64,000 bases of DNA from Oxalobacteraceae bacterium OTU3CINTB1 (GTDB taxonomy: Bacteria > Pseudomonadota > Gammaproteobacteria > Burkholderiales > Burkholderiaceae_D). The notes beneath the pieces were generated by a model that was given only the letters and a program-made list of their open reading frames with translations, was not told the origin of the DNA and ran no database searches. The stretch is from contig CP099652.1 of the NCBI GenBank assembly GCA_024123955.1, positions 2,914,001-2,978,000 of the forward strand, written 5' to 3'. Below, one piece after another: positions 16,401 to 25,170 of this stretch (the stretch's first letter is position 1; every line of letters begins with the position of its first letter). The translations under genes were made by a program, and so were the position numbers.

Positions 16401-17966
16401 ATGAGTACATTAGCGCAAGCCGCGTTGTCGACAGCGCCGGTGCTGGAGCTGCGCGGCATCAGCAAAGCCTTCCCCGGCGTACAGGCCTTGAGCGGCGTGG
16501 CGCTGAACCTGTATCCGGGCGAGGTCCACACGCTGATGGGGCAGAACGGCGCCGGCAAATCGACCTTGATCAAGGTGCTGACCGGCGTGTATGCGCCGGA
16601 CCAGGGCGAGATCCTGCTCGATGGCCAGGCGATCTATCCGACGTCCACGCTCGATGCGCAGAACCTCGGCATCAGCACCGTTTATCAGGAAGTGAACCTT
16701 TGCCCGAACCTGTCGGTGGCGGAGAACATCTTCATCGGCCGCTATCCGCGGAAGTTCGGCGGGATCGACTGGCGCGGCATGCAACAGCAGGCCACCGAGC
16801 TGCTGGAGCGGATGCGGATCCGCATCGATGTCACCATGCCGCTGGCCCACTATCCGCTGGCGATCCAGCAGATGGTGGCGATTTCGCGCGCGTTGCTGGT
16901 CTCGGCCAAGGTGTTGATCCTCGACGAGCCGACCTCCAGTCTCGACGAGAAGGAAGTCGACCTGCTGTTCAGCGTTTTGCGCGGCCTGCGCGAGCAGGGC
17001 ATGTCGATTTTGTTCGTCACACACTTCCTCGACCAGACCTACGCGATCTCCGACCGCATCACCGTGATGCGCAACGGCGAACGCGAAGGGGAGTACGCCT
17101 GCGCCGATCTGTCGCGGCTTGAACTGGTGAATAAAATGGTCGGCGCGCCGGCCGCCGCCACGCCGGACGCCGCACCCGCGTCGCCGGCCGCAAGCAATGA
17201 TGCGATCGCCGCCGCGCCATCGAAACTCAAGGCGTTCCTCAGCGCGCGTGGCCTTGGCCGCAAAGGCGCGCTGGCGCCGATGGATATCGAGCTGCGCGAG
17301 GGCGAGCTGCTTGGCTTGGCCGGTTTGCTGGGCTCCGGCCGCACCGAGGCCGCCCGCCTGCTGTTCGGCGCCGACAAGGCCGACAGCGGCGCCATCTCCA
17401 TCGACGGCAAGGAGCATAGCTTCAATTCGCCGCGTGACGCCATCGCCGCGGGCATAGGCTTCTGTTCCGAGGATCGCAAGCACGAAGGCGCGATCCTCGA
17501 CCTGTCGGTGCGCGAGAACGTCATTCTGGCTCTGCAAGCCCGCATGGGGTTGACGCGCGCGATTCCGCTCAAACGCCAGCAGCAACTGGCGGAAGAATAT
17601 GTCAAGGCGCTCGGCATCAAGACCGCCAGCATCGAGACGCCTATCGGCACGCTCTCCGGCGGCAACCAGCAGAAGGTGTTGCTGGCGCGCTGGCTGGCGA
17701 CCGAGCCGAAAATGCTGATCCTGGACGAGCCGACTCGCGGCATTGACGTGCGCGCCAAGCAGGAGATCATGGATTACGTGGTCAAGTTGTGCCGCAAGGG
17801 CATGTCGATCCTGTTCATCTCGTCCGAGCTGCCGGAGGTGCTGCGTTGCAGCGACCGTATCGTGGTCATGCGCGACCGTAAAACCGGCGGCGAGTATCCA
17901 CGCGGCGCGCTCGATGAAACCTCGGTCTTGCACGTGATCGCGGCGGAAGGAGCGCACGCGAAATGA
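16401..17966 (+). CDS. ytfR: Sugar ABC transporter ATP-binding protein (YtfR-like)
   Basis: Cytoplasmic ATPase subunit, 521 residues, with two fused nucleotide-binding domains as in all monosaccharide ABC importers of this class. The first domain has Walker A GQNGAGKST (near residue 49) and Walker B LILDEPTSSLDE; its signature region is degenerate (YPLAIQQM). The second has a degenerate Walker A (GLLGSGRTEAA), the signature LSGGNQQK and Walker B LILDEPTRGID. An Ala/Pro-rich linker (about 250-275) joins them. The stop overlaps the next start (ATGA). Confidence 0.92.
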   Translation: MSTLAQAALSTAPVLELRGISKAFPGVQALSGVALNLYPGEVHTLMGQNGAGKSTLIKVLTGVYAPDQGEILLDGQAIYPTSTLDAQNLGISTVYQEVNLCPNLSVAENIFIGRYPRKFGGIDWRGMQQQATELLERMRIRIDVTMPLAHYPLAIQQMVAISRALLVSAKVLILDEPTSSLDEKEVDLLFSVLRGLREQGMSILFVTHFLDQTYAISDRITVMRNGEREGEYACADLSRLELVNKMVGAPAAATPDAAPASPAASNDAIAAAPSKLKAFLSARGLGRKGALAPMDIELREGELLGLAGLLGSGRTEAARLLFGADKADSGAISIDGKEHSFNSPRDAIAAGIGFCSEDRKHEGAILDLSVRENVILALQARMGLTRAIPLKRQQQLAEEYVKALGIKTASIETPIGTLSGGNQQKVLLARWLATEPKMLILDEPTRGIDVRAKQEIMDYVVKLCRKGMSILFISSELPEVLRCSDRIVVMRDRKTGGEYPRGALDETSVLHVIAAEGAHAK

Positions 17967-19018
17967 GCGGAATGAACCAAATGAGCATCGTGCGGCATCC
18001 ACTTTTCCGTCCCCTGGCGGCGCTGGCGATCCTGCTGTTGATCGACCTGCTGCTGATTCCCGGCTTCTTCCACATCGAGATCAAGGACGGCCACTTGTAC
18101 GGCAGCTTGATCGACATCGCCAACCGCGCGGCGCCGCTGGCGCTGGCGGCCATCGGCATGACCCTGGTCATCGCCACGCGCGGCATCGACATCTCGGTCG
18201 GCGCGGTGGTCGCCATCAGCGGCACGGTCGCCTCGATGCTGATCGGCGGCACCATGGTGATGAACAACGGCGTGCCCGAATACGTCGCCAATACGCCGAT
18301 GGTGTGGGCGCTGTGCGCGGCCATGGGCGCTGCGCTGTTGTGCGGCGCGTGGAACGGCGTGCTGGTGGCTGGCCTTGGCCTGCAACCCATCGTCGCCACT
18401 TTGATCCTGATGGTGGCGGGGCGCGGCCTGGCGCAGCTGATGACGGATGGCCAGATCGTCACCGTCTACTACGAGCCATTCTTCTTCCTCGGCAGCGGGT
18501 ATCTGTTTGGCCTGCCGTTCTCGCTGTACATCGTCGCCGCCGTCTTCATCGTGACCTTCCTGTTGATGCGCAAGACGGCGCTCGGCCTGTTCATCCAGTC
18601 GGTCGGCATCAACCCGGTGGCCGCGCGCCTGGCCGGCTTGAAGACCGCGACCCTGATCTTCTTCGTCTACCTGTTCTGCAGCGCCTGCGCCGGACTCTCC
18701 GGCCTGATGATCAGCGCGAACATCAAGAGCGCGGACGCCAACAACGCCGGCCTGCTGCTGGAACTGGACGCCATCCTGGCCGTTACCCTGGGCGGCACCT
18801 CGCTGGCGGGCGGTAAATTCAGCCTGGCCGGCAGCGTGATCGGCGCCTTGATCATTCAAACCCTGACCTACACCATCTATTCGCTCGGTCTGCCGCCGGA
18901 GGTGAACATGGTCGTCAAGTCGGTGGTCGTGTTCCTGGTCTGTATTTCGCAGTCGGCAGAATTCAAAAACATGTGGCGCCGTGTCTTCCCGGCCCGCTCG
19001 AAGGGAATCGCAACATGA
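17963..19018 (+). CDS. ytfT: Sugar ABC transporter permease (YtfT-like)
   Basis: Inner-membrane permease of the BPD_transp_2 family, 351 residues, with eight to ten hydrophobic segments. The conserved cytoplasmic coupling motif region reads GGTSLAGGKFSLAGS, and GIDISVGAVVAISG is typical of the family. It is translationally coupled on both sides (ATGA overlaps), so it is stoichiometric with the ATPase and the second permease. In this class two different permeases form the heterodimeric channel. Confidence 0.9.
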   Translation: MSGMNQMSIVRHPLFRPLAALAILLLIDLLLIPGFFHIEIKDGHLYGSLIDIANRAAPLALAAIGMTLVIATRGIDISVGAVVAISGTVASMLIGGTMVMNNGVPEYVANTPMVWALCAAMGAALLCGAWNGVLVAGLGLQPIVATLILMVAGRGLAQLMTDGQIVTVYYEPFFFLGSGYLFGLPFSLYIVAAVFIVTFLLMRKTALGLFIQSVGINPVAARLAGLKTATLIFFVYLFCSACAGLSGLMISANIKSADANNAGLLLELDAILAVTLGGTSLAGGKFSLAGSVIGALIIQTLTYTIYSLGLPPEVNMVVKSVVVFLVCISQSAEFKNMWRRVFPARSKGIAT

Positions 19019-20034
19019 GCGCAACCGTCATGACCGGCGCCGCCGCCGGGGACAAACCATCACGTCCGCGCAGCTTGACATCGTCGCCGTATTTCACCTC
19101 CCTGGTGACGGTCATGCTGCTGGCGGTGCTGCTGGTTGCCGGCGGCGCCGCCTATCCGGGTTTCCTGTCGCTGCAGGTGATGTTCAACCTGTTGATCGAT
19201 AACGCCTTCCTGCTGGTGATCGCGGTCGGCATGAGTTTTGTGATTCTGTCCGGCGGCATCGACCTGTCGGTCGGCTCGGTGCTGGCGCTGACGACGATGA
19301 TCTCGGCCTGGCTGCTGCAAACCTGGCATGTGCCGCCGCTGCTGGTGATCGCGATCTCGCTGGTGCTGGGCGCCGGCTTCGGCGCGGTCATGGGCGCCAT
19401 CATCCACTACTTCAAGCTGCAACCGTTTATCGTCACCCTGGCCGGCATGTTCCTGGCGCGCGGCCTGTGCTACCTGATCAGCATCAACTCGATCACCATC
19501 GAAGATCCGTTCTTCGTCGCCATGTCGCAAACGCAGATTCCTGTGCTGGGCGGCTTCCTGTCGCCGGGCGCGCTGATCGCGCTGGCGATGCTGGCCATCG
19601 CCATCTACGTCGCGCACTGCACGCCGTTCGGCCGCGCCATCTACGCCGTCGGCGGCAACGAGCAGTCGGCGCTGATGATGGGGTTGCGCGTGGCGCGCAC
19701 CAAGGTGCTGATCTACGCGTTCAGCGGCTTTTGCGCGGCATTGGCCGGCGTGCTGTTCTCGTTCTACATGCTGTCCGGTTACGGCCTGCATGCGCAAGGC
19801 ACGGAGCTGGACGCCATCGCGGCGGTGGTCATCGGCGGCACCTTGCTGACCGGCGGTTACGGCTATGTCGCCGGCGCGCTGTCCGGCGTGCTGGTGCTCG
19901 GAACCATCCAGACGCTGATCGCCTTCGACGGCACGCTCAGCTCGTGGTGGACCAAGATCGTCATCGGCGGTCTGCTGTTTGTATTCTGCGTTGTCCAGCG
20001 CCTGATGGCGATCGGCGCGACGGCTAAAAAATAA
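19015..20034 (+). CDS. yjfF: Sugar ABC transporter permease (YjfF-like)
   Basis: Second BPD_transp_2 permease, 339 residues. Family motifs are GGIDLSVGSVLALT and GGTLLTGGYGYVAGA. ATG 19015 overlaps the previous stop (ATGA); an in-frame start at 18973 lies inside the preceding gene and is not needed. With the three genes before it, it completes a YtfQRT-YjfF importer, which in E. coli carries galactofuranose; here arabinofuranose or L-arabinose is the likely cargo by context. Confidence 0.9.
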   Translation: MSATVMTGAAAGDKPSRPRSLTSSPYFTSLVTVMLLAVLLVAGGAAYPGFLSLQVMFNLLIDNAFLLVIAVGMSFVILSGGIDLSVGSVLALTTMISAWLLQTWHVPPLLVIAISLVLGAGFGAVMGAIIHYFKLQPFIVTLAGMFLARGLCYLISINSITIEDPFFVAMSQTQIPVLGGFLSPGALIALAMLAIAIYVAHCTPFGRAIYAVGGNEQSALMMGLRVARTKVLIYAFSGFCAALAGVLFSFYMLSGYGLHAQGTELDAIAAVVIGGTLLTGGYGYVAGALSGVLVLGTIQTLIAFDGTLSSWWTKIVIGGLLFVFCVVQRLMAIGATAKK

Positions 20035-20053
20035 GATATCACTGGAGAGAGCT

Positions 20054-21040
20054 TTGAAAACAAAACTGATGAAATTTGCCGCTATCGCAGCGGCGGGGAT
20101 GGCTTTTGCCGCGATTAACAGCGTAAACAGCGCGCAGGCGGCGAACCCGATGTTCCCGAAACTGTTCACGGCCGATCCGTCGGCGTATGTCGACGGCGGC
20201 ACGGTCTACCTGTACGTCGGCGTCGACAGCGCCGCGGTCACGGACAAGGACTATGTGATGAAGGAATGGCGCGTCTACAGCAGCTGCGACATGAAGAACT
20301 GGAAGGATCTCGGCTCGCCGCTCAAGCCGTCGGCCTTCAAATGGGCGATCGGCAAAGTGGACGCCTGGGCCGCCGACGTCACCAAGCGCAATGGTAAATA
20401 CTACTTCTATTCGACCGTCGATCACGCGACCATCCCCGGCCGCGCCATCGGCGTGGCCGTCTCCGACAAGCCGGAAGGCCCGTTCGTCGACGCGCGCGGT
20501 TCGGCGCTGGTCACCAACAACATGACACTGGAAGCGCCGATCGCCTGGGACGATATCGATCCGGGCGTGTTTGTCGACGACGACGGCCAGGCGTATCTGT
20601 ACTGGGGTAACACGGTGCTCAAATATGCCAAGCTCAAACCGAACATGACCGAGTTCGATGGCCCGATCCACACCGTGGGCATGGACCGCTTCACCGAGGC
20701 GCCGTATATGCACAAGCACAAGGGCGTGTACTACCTGTCGTATTCGCGCGACTTCCCGGAGACCACCGCCTACATGATGTCGAACAGCCCGATCGGCCCG
20801 TGGAAGTTCGGCGGCGTGATTATGGAGAAGAACGCCAAGGTCAAGACCATCCACCAGGCGATCGTCGAATTCAACGGCAAGAACTACATCTTCTACCACA
20901 ACGACAAGCTGCCCACCGGTGGCGAGTATCGCCGCTCGGTGGCGGTGGAGGAGTTCCAGTACAACGCCGACGGCACCATCCCGTTCATCAAGCAAACCAA
21001 GGAAGGGCCTGCGGCCAATCCTAGTTCGGCTTGCAAGTGA
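20054..21040 (+). CDS. Exported GH43 glycosidase (arabinosidase/xylosidase)
   Basis: Family 43 glycoside hydrolase, 328 residues, with a Sec signal (cut near AQA-A, residue 29-30). Catalytic candidates are Asp41 (TADPSAYV), Asp169 (DDIDPGVF) and Glu215 (FTEAPYM). The most likely start is the TTG at 20054, six bases after GGAG; ATG 20069 would sit 21 bases away and shorten the signal. It follows the permease gene by 19 bases, so it is in the importer operon: a periplasmic trimming enzyme made together with the transporter. The motifs suit alpha-L-arabinofuranosidase or beta-xylosidase; I cannot tell which. Confidence 0.85.
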   Translation: MKTKLMKFAAIAAAGMAFAAINSVNSAQAANPMFPKLFTADPSAYVDGGTVYLYVGVDSAAVTDKDYVMKEWRVYSSCDMKNWKDLGSPLKPSAFKWAIGKVDAWAADVTKRNGKYYFYSTVDHATIPGRAIGVAVSDKPEGPFVDARGSALVTNNMTLEAPIAWDDIDPGVFVDDDGQAYLYWGNTVLKYAKLKPNMTEFDGPIHTVGMDRFTEAPYMHKHKGVYYLSYSRDFPETTAYMMSNSPIGPWKFGGVIMEKNAKVKTIHQAIVEFNGKNYIFYHNDKLPTGGEYRRSVAVEEFQYNADGTIPFIKQTKEGPAANPSSACK

Positions 21041-21052
21041 TATTGAAATGAT

Positions 21053-21077
21053 GGGTTTTGATGCAAAATCAATACCC
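21053..21077. promoter_or_regulatory. Inverted repeat, probable LysR operator upstream of the regulator gene
   Basis: TTGAT (21058-21062) and ATCAA (21068-21072) are five bases apart, giving the LysR-type T-N11-A pattern, and GGGT/ACCC flank it as outer arms. It lies 20 bases before the LysR start codon, a classic autoregulation position. A GATATTGAA stretch at 21039 recalls the start of promoter modules A and B. Confidence 0.55.
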
Positions 21078-21096
21078 ATCGTGATATCATTTTCCT

Positions 21097-22044
21097 ATGG
21101 ATACTAATTCGAACTGGTTCCTGCGCGCGCGCCTCAAAACGCGCCAGCTGCTGCTGCTGATCGCGCTGGACGAACAACGCAACATCCACCGTGCGTCGGA
21201 AGATTTGCACATGACGCAGCCCGCCGCGTCCAAGCAGCTCAAGGACCTGGAGGAGATGCTCGGCGTGCAGCTGTTCGACCGTCTGCCGCGCGGCATGGAG
21301 CCGACCATTTACGGCGAAACGATGATACGCCACGCCCGCATGGCGCTGACCAGCCTCTCGCTGGCGCACGAGGACATCGTCGCCATCAAGGCCGGCTTGA
21401 CCGGGCAGGTGGACATCGGCACCATCATGACGCCGGGGATCTCGCTGCTGCCGCAGGCGATCACGCGCACCAAGCAGGCCTCGCCGCGCCTGCGCATCGG
21501 CGTCGAGATGGAGCAGTCCAACATCCTGCTGGAGCAGTTGCAGCGCGGCCGGCTGGATTTCATGATCGGCCGCATACCCGAGCGTCAGAGCGCGCAGGGG
21601 CTGGCCTACGAGGAGCTGGGCGACGAGCCGGCGTGCGCGGTGGTGCGTCCCGGCCATCCGCTGCTCAAGGCGCGCAACCTCCAGCTGCGCGACATCGCCG
21701 GGCAGCCGTGGATACTGCCGCCGCAGGGCAGCATCCTGCGCGCGCGCTGCGAGTTGATGTTCCGCCGCGCGGGCCTGGAAGTGCCGGGCAACGTGGTCGA
21801 CACCACGGCGGTGCTGCTGATTAAACCGCTGCTGCAGCAGACCGACGCGCTCAATGTGATGCCGATCGCGGTGGCCAAGTATTACGAGTCGCAGGGGGTG
21901 CTCAACATCCTGCCGATCGAGCTGCCGTGCCGCATGGACGCTTTCGGCATCATCACGGTGGACGGCCATTTGATGTCGCCGGGCGCGGCGCTGCTGCTGC
22001 GCTACGTGCGGGAAGTGGCGAAAGACATCTACCAGATCGCCTGA
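21097..22044 (+). CDS. gbpR: LysR-family regulator, GbpR-like
   Basis: Transcription regulator of 315 residues. An N-terminal winged HTH (about 18-75; TQPAASKQLKDLEEMLGVQLFDR as recognition region, here spanning residues 33-55) is followed by a periplasmic-binding-like effector domain (about 105-305). The sequence resembles GbpR regulators of galactose/arabinose binding-protein genes in Azospirillum and Agrobacterium. It is the only regulator in the arabinose island and is placed right after the importer operon, so it probably senses L-arabinose or an early intermediate and acts on the two promoter modules. The symbol is by resemblance. Confidence 0.8.
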   Translation: MDTNSNWFLRARLKTRQLLLLIALDEQRNIHRASEDLHMTQPAASKQLKDLEEMLGVQLFDRLPRGMEPTIYGETMIRHARMALTSLSLAHEDIVAIKAGLTGQVDIGTIMTPGISLLPQAITRTKQASPRLRIGVEMEQSNILLEQLQRGRLDFMIGRIPERQSAQGLAYEELGDEPACAVVRPGHPLLKARNLQLRDIAGQPWILPPQGSILRARCELMFRRAGLEVPGNVVDTTAVLLIKPLLQQTDALNVMPIAVAKYYESQGVLNILPIELPCRMDAFGIITVDGHLMSPGAALLLRYVREVAKDIYQIA

Positions 22045-22066
22045 CCCACTAAGTTAAAGCGGTTTT

Positions 22067-22102
22067 CGTAGGGCGGATTACGCTGCGCTAACCCGCCCTA
22101 CG
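22067..22102. repeat. Dispersed hairpin repeat (GTAGGGCGG family)
   Basis: GTAGGGCGG (22068-22076) and CCGCCCTAC (22093-22101) form the arms. The same core occurs twice near 49880-49985. It sits between the convergent LysR and copper-protein genes and could act as a bidirectional transcription end. Confidence 0.7.
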
Positions 22103-22138
22103 TGATTCAGATGAGCGCTGAAGTTAGCGACATTACGC

Positions 22139-22477
22139 TCAGGCGGCCATTTTTGCCATCTCGCGGCACGAGTGCTCGCACACTTCGCAGGCGCGCAGGC
22201 ACTCCTCCATGCCATCCAGGTCGCGGCAGCTCAGGGCGCAGGCGTGGCATACCTCGGCGCAGACGCCGCACAGGCGCTCGGCGAACGGCGAGCCGCTCAG
22301 CTGCAAATTGGCCGACAGCTCGCACACGGCCGCGCAATCGAACATCAGCCGCAGGTGGTCCGGCGCGACGTGCCGCCCGCCCATCTGCAGGCAGTGCGTC
22401 ATCGCGGTCTGCAGGCAGGCCTGATGACAGTTGGTGCAGGCGTCGATACAGTCCTGCATGTTGGTCACGGTATCCAT
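22139..22477 (-). CDS. Four-helix copper-binding protein (DUF326/Csp family)
   Basis: Small protein of 112 residues with 16 cysteines, mostly in CxxxC and CxxC spacing along predicted helices (for example DCIDACTNCHQAC and CEVCEHSC). This is the pattern of cytosolic copper-storage proteins (Csp3-like) and other DUF326 proteins, which bind many Cu(I) ions inside a four-helix bundle. No signal peptide is present, so it acts in the cytoplasm. The ribosome site GAAAGGAGC lies just upstream of ATG 22477. No copper pump, chaperone or CueR-type regulator is adjacent. Confidence 0.85.
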   Translation of the reverse strand: MDTVTNMQDCIDACTNCHQACLQTAMTHCLQMGGRHVAPDHLRLMFDCAAVCELSANLQLSGSPFAERLCGVCAEVCHACALSCRDLDGMEECLRACEVCEHSCREMAKMAA

Positions 22478-22665
22478 GGCGCTCCTTTCTCTTCCGGGTT
22501 GTCTAAAACTCCATGGTAGGCCGCCGCGGGGGAGGCCTCTGTGCGCGGACTCTCTTTATGGATTGCCGATCTGATATCGAAGAAGTGTAAGTTCGTGGCC
22601 CCCGATTGCCTGCGGAGTGGATTCTCTGGCACTATTGCCGGATTGATCTGATTTCCGGGAATGGT

Positions 22666-25086
22666 ATGCAAAAGAGCAGGCTGACGGTGTGGTCCAGGCG
22701 GATCTTGTTGGTGGCGGTGGCGTTGCTGGTCCTGGCGCTGTTGGCGGCATGGTTGTATTTGCGCGGTAGCCTGTCCCAGTTGGACGGCACGCGGCAGGCG
22801 GCGCTGCTGGAGACCACCGCCAGCGTCGCGCGCGACGAGCGTGGCGTGCCGGTGATCAGCGGCGGCAGCCGGCTCGATGTGGCCTACGCCACGGGTTTCG
22901 TGCACGCACAGGAGCGCTATTTTCAGATGGATTTGCTGCGCCGGGCCGCGGCAGGCGAGTTGTCCGAACTGTTTGGCGCGCGCGCGCTGCCGGTGGACAA
23001 AGCGCGCCGCTTCCACCGCTTCCGCGCCCGCGCCGACCTGGCGTTCAAGTCGCTGCCCGCGCCGGACCGCGCGCTGCTGGAGCGCTACGCCGCCGGCGTC
23101 AACGCTGGCCTTGGCGCGTTGAGCACCAAGCCGTTCGAGTATGCGCTGGTGGGCATGCCGCCGCGCGCCTGGGCGGCCACCGATTCGCTGCTGGTGATCT
23201 GGGCCATGTATTTCGACCTGCAAGGGAGCCTGCTGCCGCGCGAACTGTCGCGCGGCTGGCTCGCCGAGCATGCGTCGCAGGAGCAGCGCGCCTTCCTGGC
23301 GCCGGAATCGACGCAGTGGGACGCGCCGCTCGACGCCGACAACGTGCCGGGCGAGCCGCCACCGATTCCGGCGGCGGCGCCGGCGTGGTGGGGCAAACCA
23401 GGAACGGCCGGCACCGCGCCGTTGTCGAAAATGGCGTTCGCGCCTTTGCCCGCCGAGATGCTCAATACCGTCGGCAGCAACAACTGGGCGGTGGCGGGCA
23501 GCCGCAGCGACAGCGGCGGCGCCATCGTGTCCGACGATATGCACCTGGGCATCCAGCTGCCCGGCATCTGGTACCGCGCGGCCTTGCAGTTCCCGGACGC
23601 GAAGGGCGGCCAGCGCCGCGTGGTCGGCGTCACCTTGCCCGGCACGCCGGTGGTGGTGGCCGGCAGTAACGGCCATGTGGCCTGGGGCTTCACCAACAGC
23701 TACGGCGATTACCTGGATCTGATCGCGCTGGAAGCCGATCCGGCCAGGCCCGGGCAGGTGCTCACGCAGGCCGGTTGGGAGACGCCGTCCGTGCACGAGG
23801 AGACGATACTGGTCAAGGGCGCGCCGGCCGAGACGCTGGCGGTGCGCGAGACCTCGCTCGGCCCGATCCGCGAGGCGATGGGCCGCAGCTACGCGGTGCA
23901 TTGGACCGCGCACACGCTGGCCGCCGTCAACGTCAATGTCCAGAGGCTGGAAGGGGCGGATACGCTCGACCAGGCGTTGGCGATCGCGCCGACGCTGGGC
24001 ATCCCGGCGCAGAATTTCGTCGGCGGCGACGACAAGGGCAATATCGGCTGGACCGTCGCCGGTCCGCTGCCGCGCCGCGCGCCGGCCGGCGTGGAGATCA
24101 CCTATCCATTGGCCGCCGACGACAAGGCCGGCGTGTGGGATGGCTGGCTGGCGCCGGCCGAATATCCGAAGGTGGTCAATCCGGCCGGCGGCCAGCTGGC
24201 CACCGCCAACAGCCGCCAGCTGGCCGGCGCCGGCGCGGCGTTGATCGGCGATGGCGGCTTCGATCTGGGCGCGCGCACCCACCAGGTGCGCGAGGACCTG
24301 ACGGCGCTGGGCGCCAAGACCGACGTCAAGAAGGTCTACGCCATCGCGCTGGACGACCGCGCGGTGTTCCTGGCGCCATGGCGCAAGCGGGCCATCGCCG
24401 CGCTCGACGGCAAGGCGGTCGCCGACCATCCGCGCCGCGCCGAGGCGCTGGCGCTGCTGAAAACAAGTTGGACCGGCAGGGCCAGCGTCGACTCGGTGGG
24501 CTACCGCATCACGCGCGCCTACATGTACGCGCTGTACGACATCCTGTTCGAAAACGCCGACCAGCAGATGGCCGCGATCGACCCCAAGGCCAGCATGGCG
24601 GCCATCAGCGCGCGCTGGCCGGTGATGCTGGCGCGCCTGCTGGACGAGCAGCCGCCAGGCTGGCTGCCGCCGCAGTTCGCCGACTGGCAGGCCTTGCAAC
24701 TGACTGCGCTGGACCGTGTGATCGCCGACCTGACCAAGGACGGCAAGCCTTTGTCGGAGGCCACCTGGGGCAAGCGCAATACCGCCGCCAGCGCCCATCC
24801 GATGGCGTCGGCGCTGCCGTTGGTGGGCCGCTTCCTGAAGGTGGCGCCGGACATGCTGGCCGGCGACCAGCACATGCCGCGCGTGGCCGGGCCGACATTC
24901 GGACAGTCCGAGCGCATGACGGTGACGCCGGGGCGCGAGCAGGAAGGCATCTTTAATATGCCGGCCGGCCAGAGCGGCCATCCCTTGTCGCCGAATTTCC
25001 TTGGCGGCCGCGAGGATTGGCTCAGCGGGCGGGAGTCGCCGCTGTTGCCGGGACCGGCGAAGCATACGCTCACGTTCGTAAAGTAG
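22666..25086 (+). CDS. Penicillin acylase family amidohydrolase (possible AHL acylase)
   Basis: N-terminal nucleophile hydrolase, 806 residues, made as one precursor that cuts itself into small and large chains. The nucleophile Ser271 is in NTVGSNNWAVAG, where processing is expected just before the serine; GVTLPGTPVVVAGSNGHVAWGFTN follows as in the family (residues about 324-347). One transmembrane helix at about 10-30 anchors it with the catalytic part in the periplasm. ATG 22666 begins the basic N-terminus before that helix. Family members hydrolyse acyl-homoserine lactones, beta-lactam side chains or other amides; no quorum-sensing genes are nearby, so the substrate is open. Confidence 0.88.
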   Translation: MQKSRLTVWSRRILLVAVALLVLALLAAWLYLRGSLSQLDGTRQAALLETTASVARDERGVPVISGGSRLDVAYATGFVHAQERYFQMDLLRRAAAGELSELFGARALPVDKARRFHRFRARADLAFKSLPAPDRALLERYAAGVNAGLGALSTKPFEYALVGMPPRAWAATDSLLVIWAMYFDLQGSLLPRELSRGWLAEHASQEQRAFLAPESTQWDAPLDADNVPGEPPPIPAAAPAWWGKPGTAGTAPLSKMAFAPLPAEMLNTVGSNNWAVAGSRSDSGGAIVSDDMHLGIQLPGIWYRAALQFPDAKGGQRRVVGVTLPGTPVVVAGSNGHVAWGFTNSYGDYLDLIALEADPARPGQVLTQAGWETPSVHEETILVKGAPAETLAVRETSLGPIREAMGRSYAVHWTAHTLAAVNVNVQRLEGADTLDQALAIAPTLGIPAQNFVGGDDKGNIGWTVAGPLPRRAPAGVEITYPLAADDKAGVWDGWLAPAEYPKVVNPAGGQLATANSRQLAGAGAALIGDGGFDLGARTHQVREDLTALGAKTDVKKVYAIALDDRAVFLAPWRKRAIAALDGKAVADHPRRAEALALLKTSWTGRASVDSVGYRITRAYMYALYDILFENADQQMAAIDPKASMAAISARWPVMLARLLDEQPPGWLPPQFADWQALQLTALDRVIADLTKDGKPLSEATWGKRNTAASAHPMASALPLVGRFLKVAPDMLAGDQHMPRVAGPTFGQSERMTVTPGREQEGIFNMPAGQSGHPLSPNFLGGREDWLSGRESPLLPGPAKHTLTFVK

Positions 25087-25170
25087 AGGCAGAACTAACC
25101 CGGCATCCCGACGCTCTAACCTGCAGGACGCGGCGCGCGGTGCGTTGCGTCCCGGCACGGGGAGGCGGCG

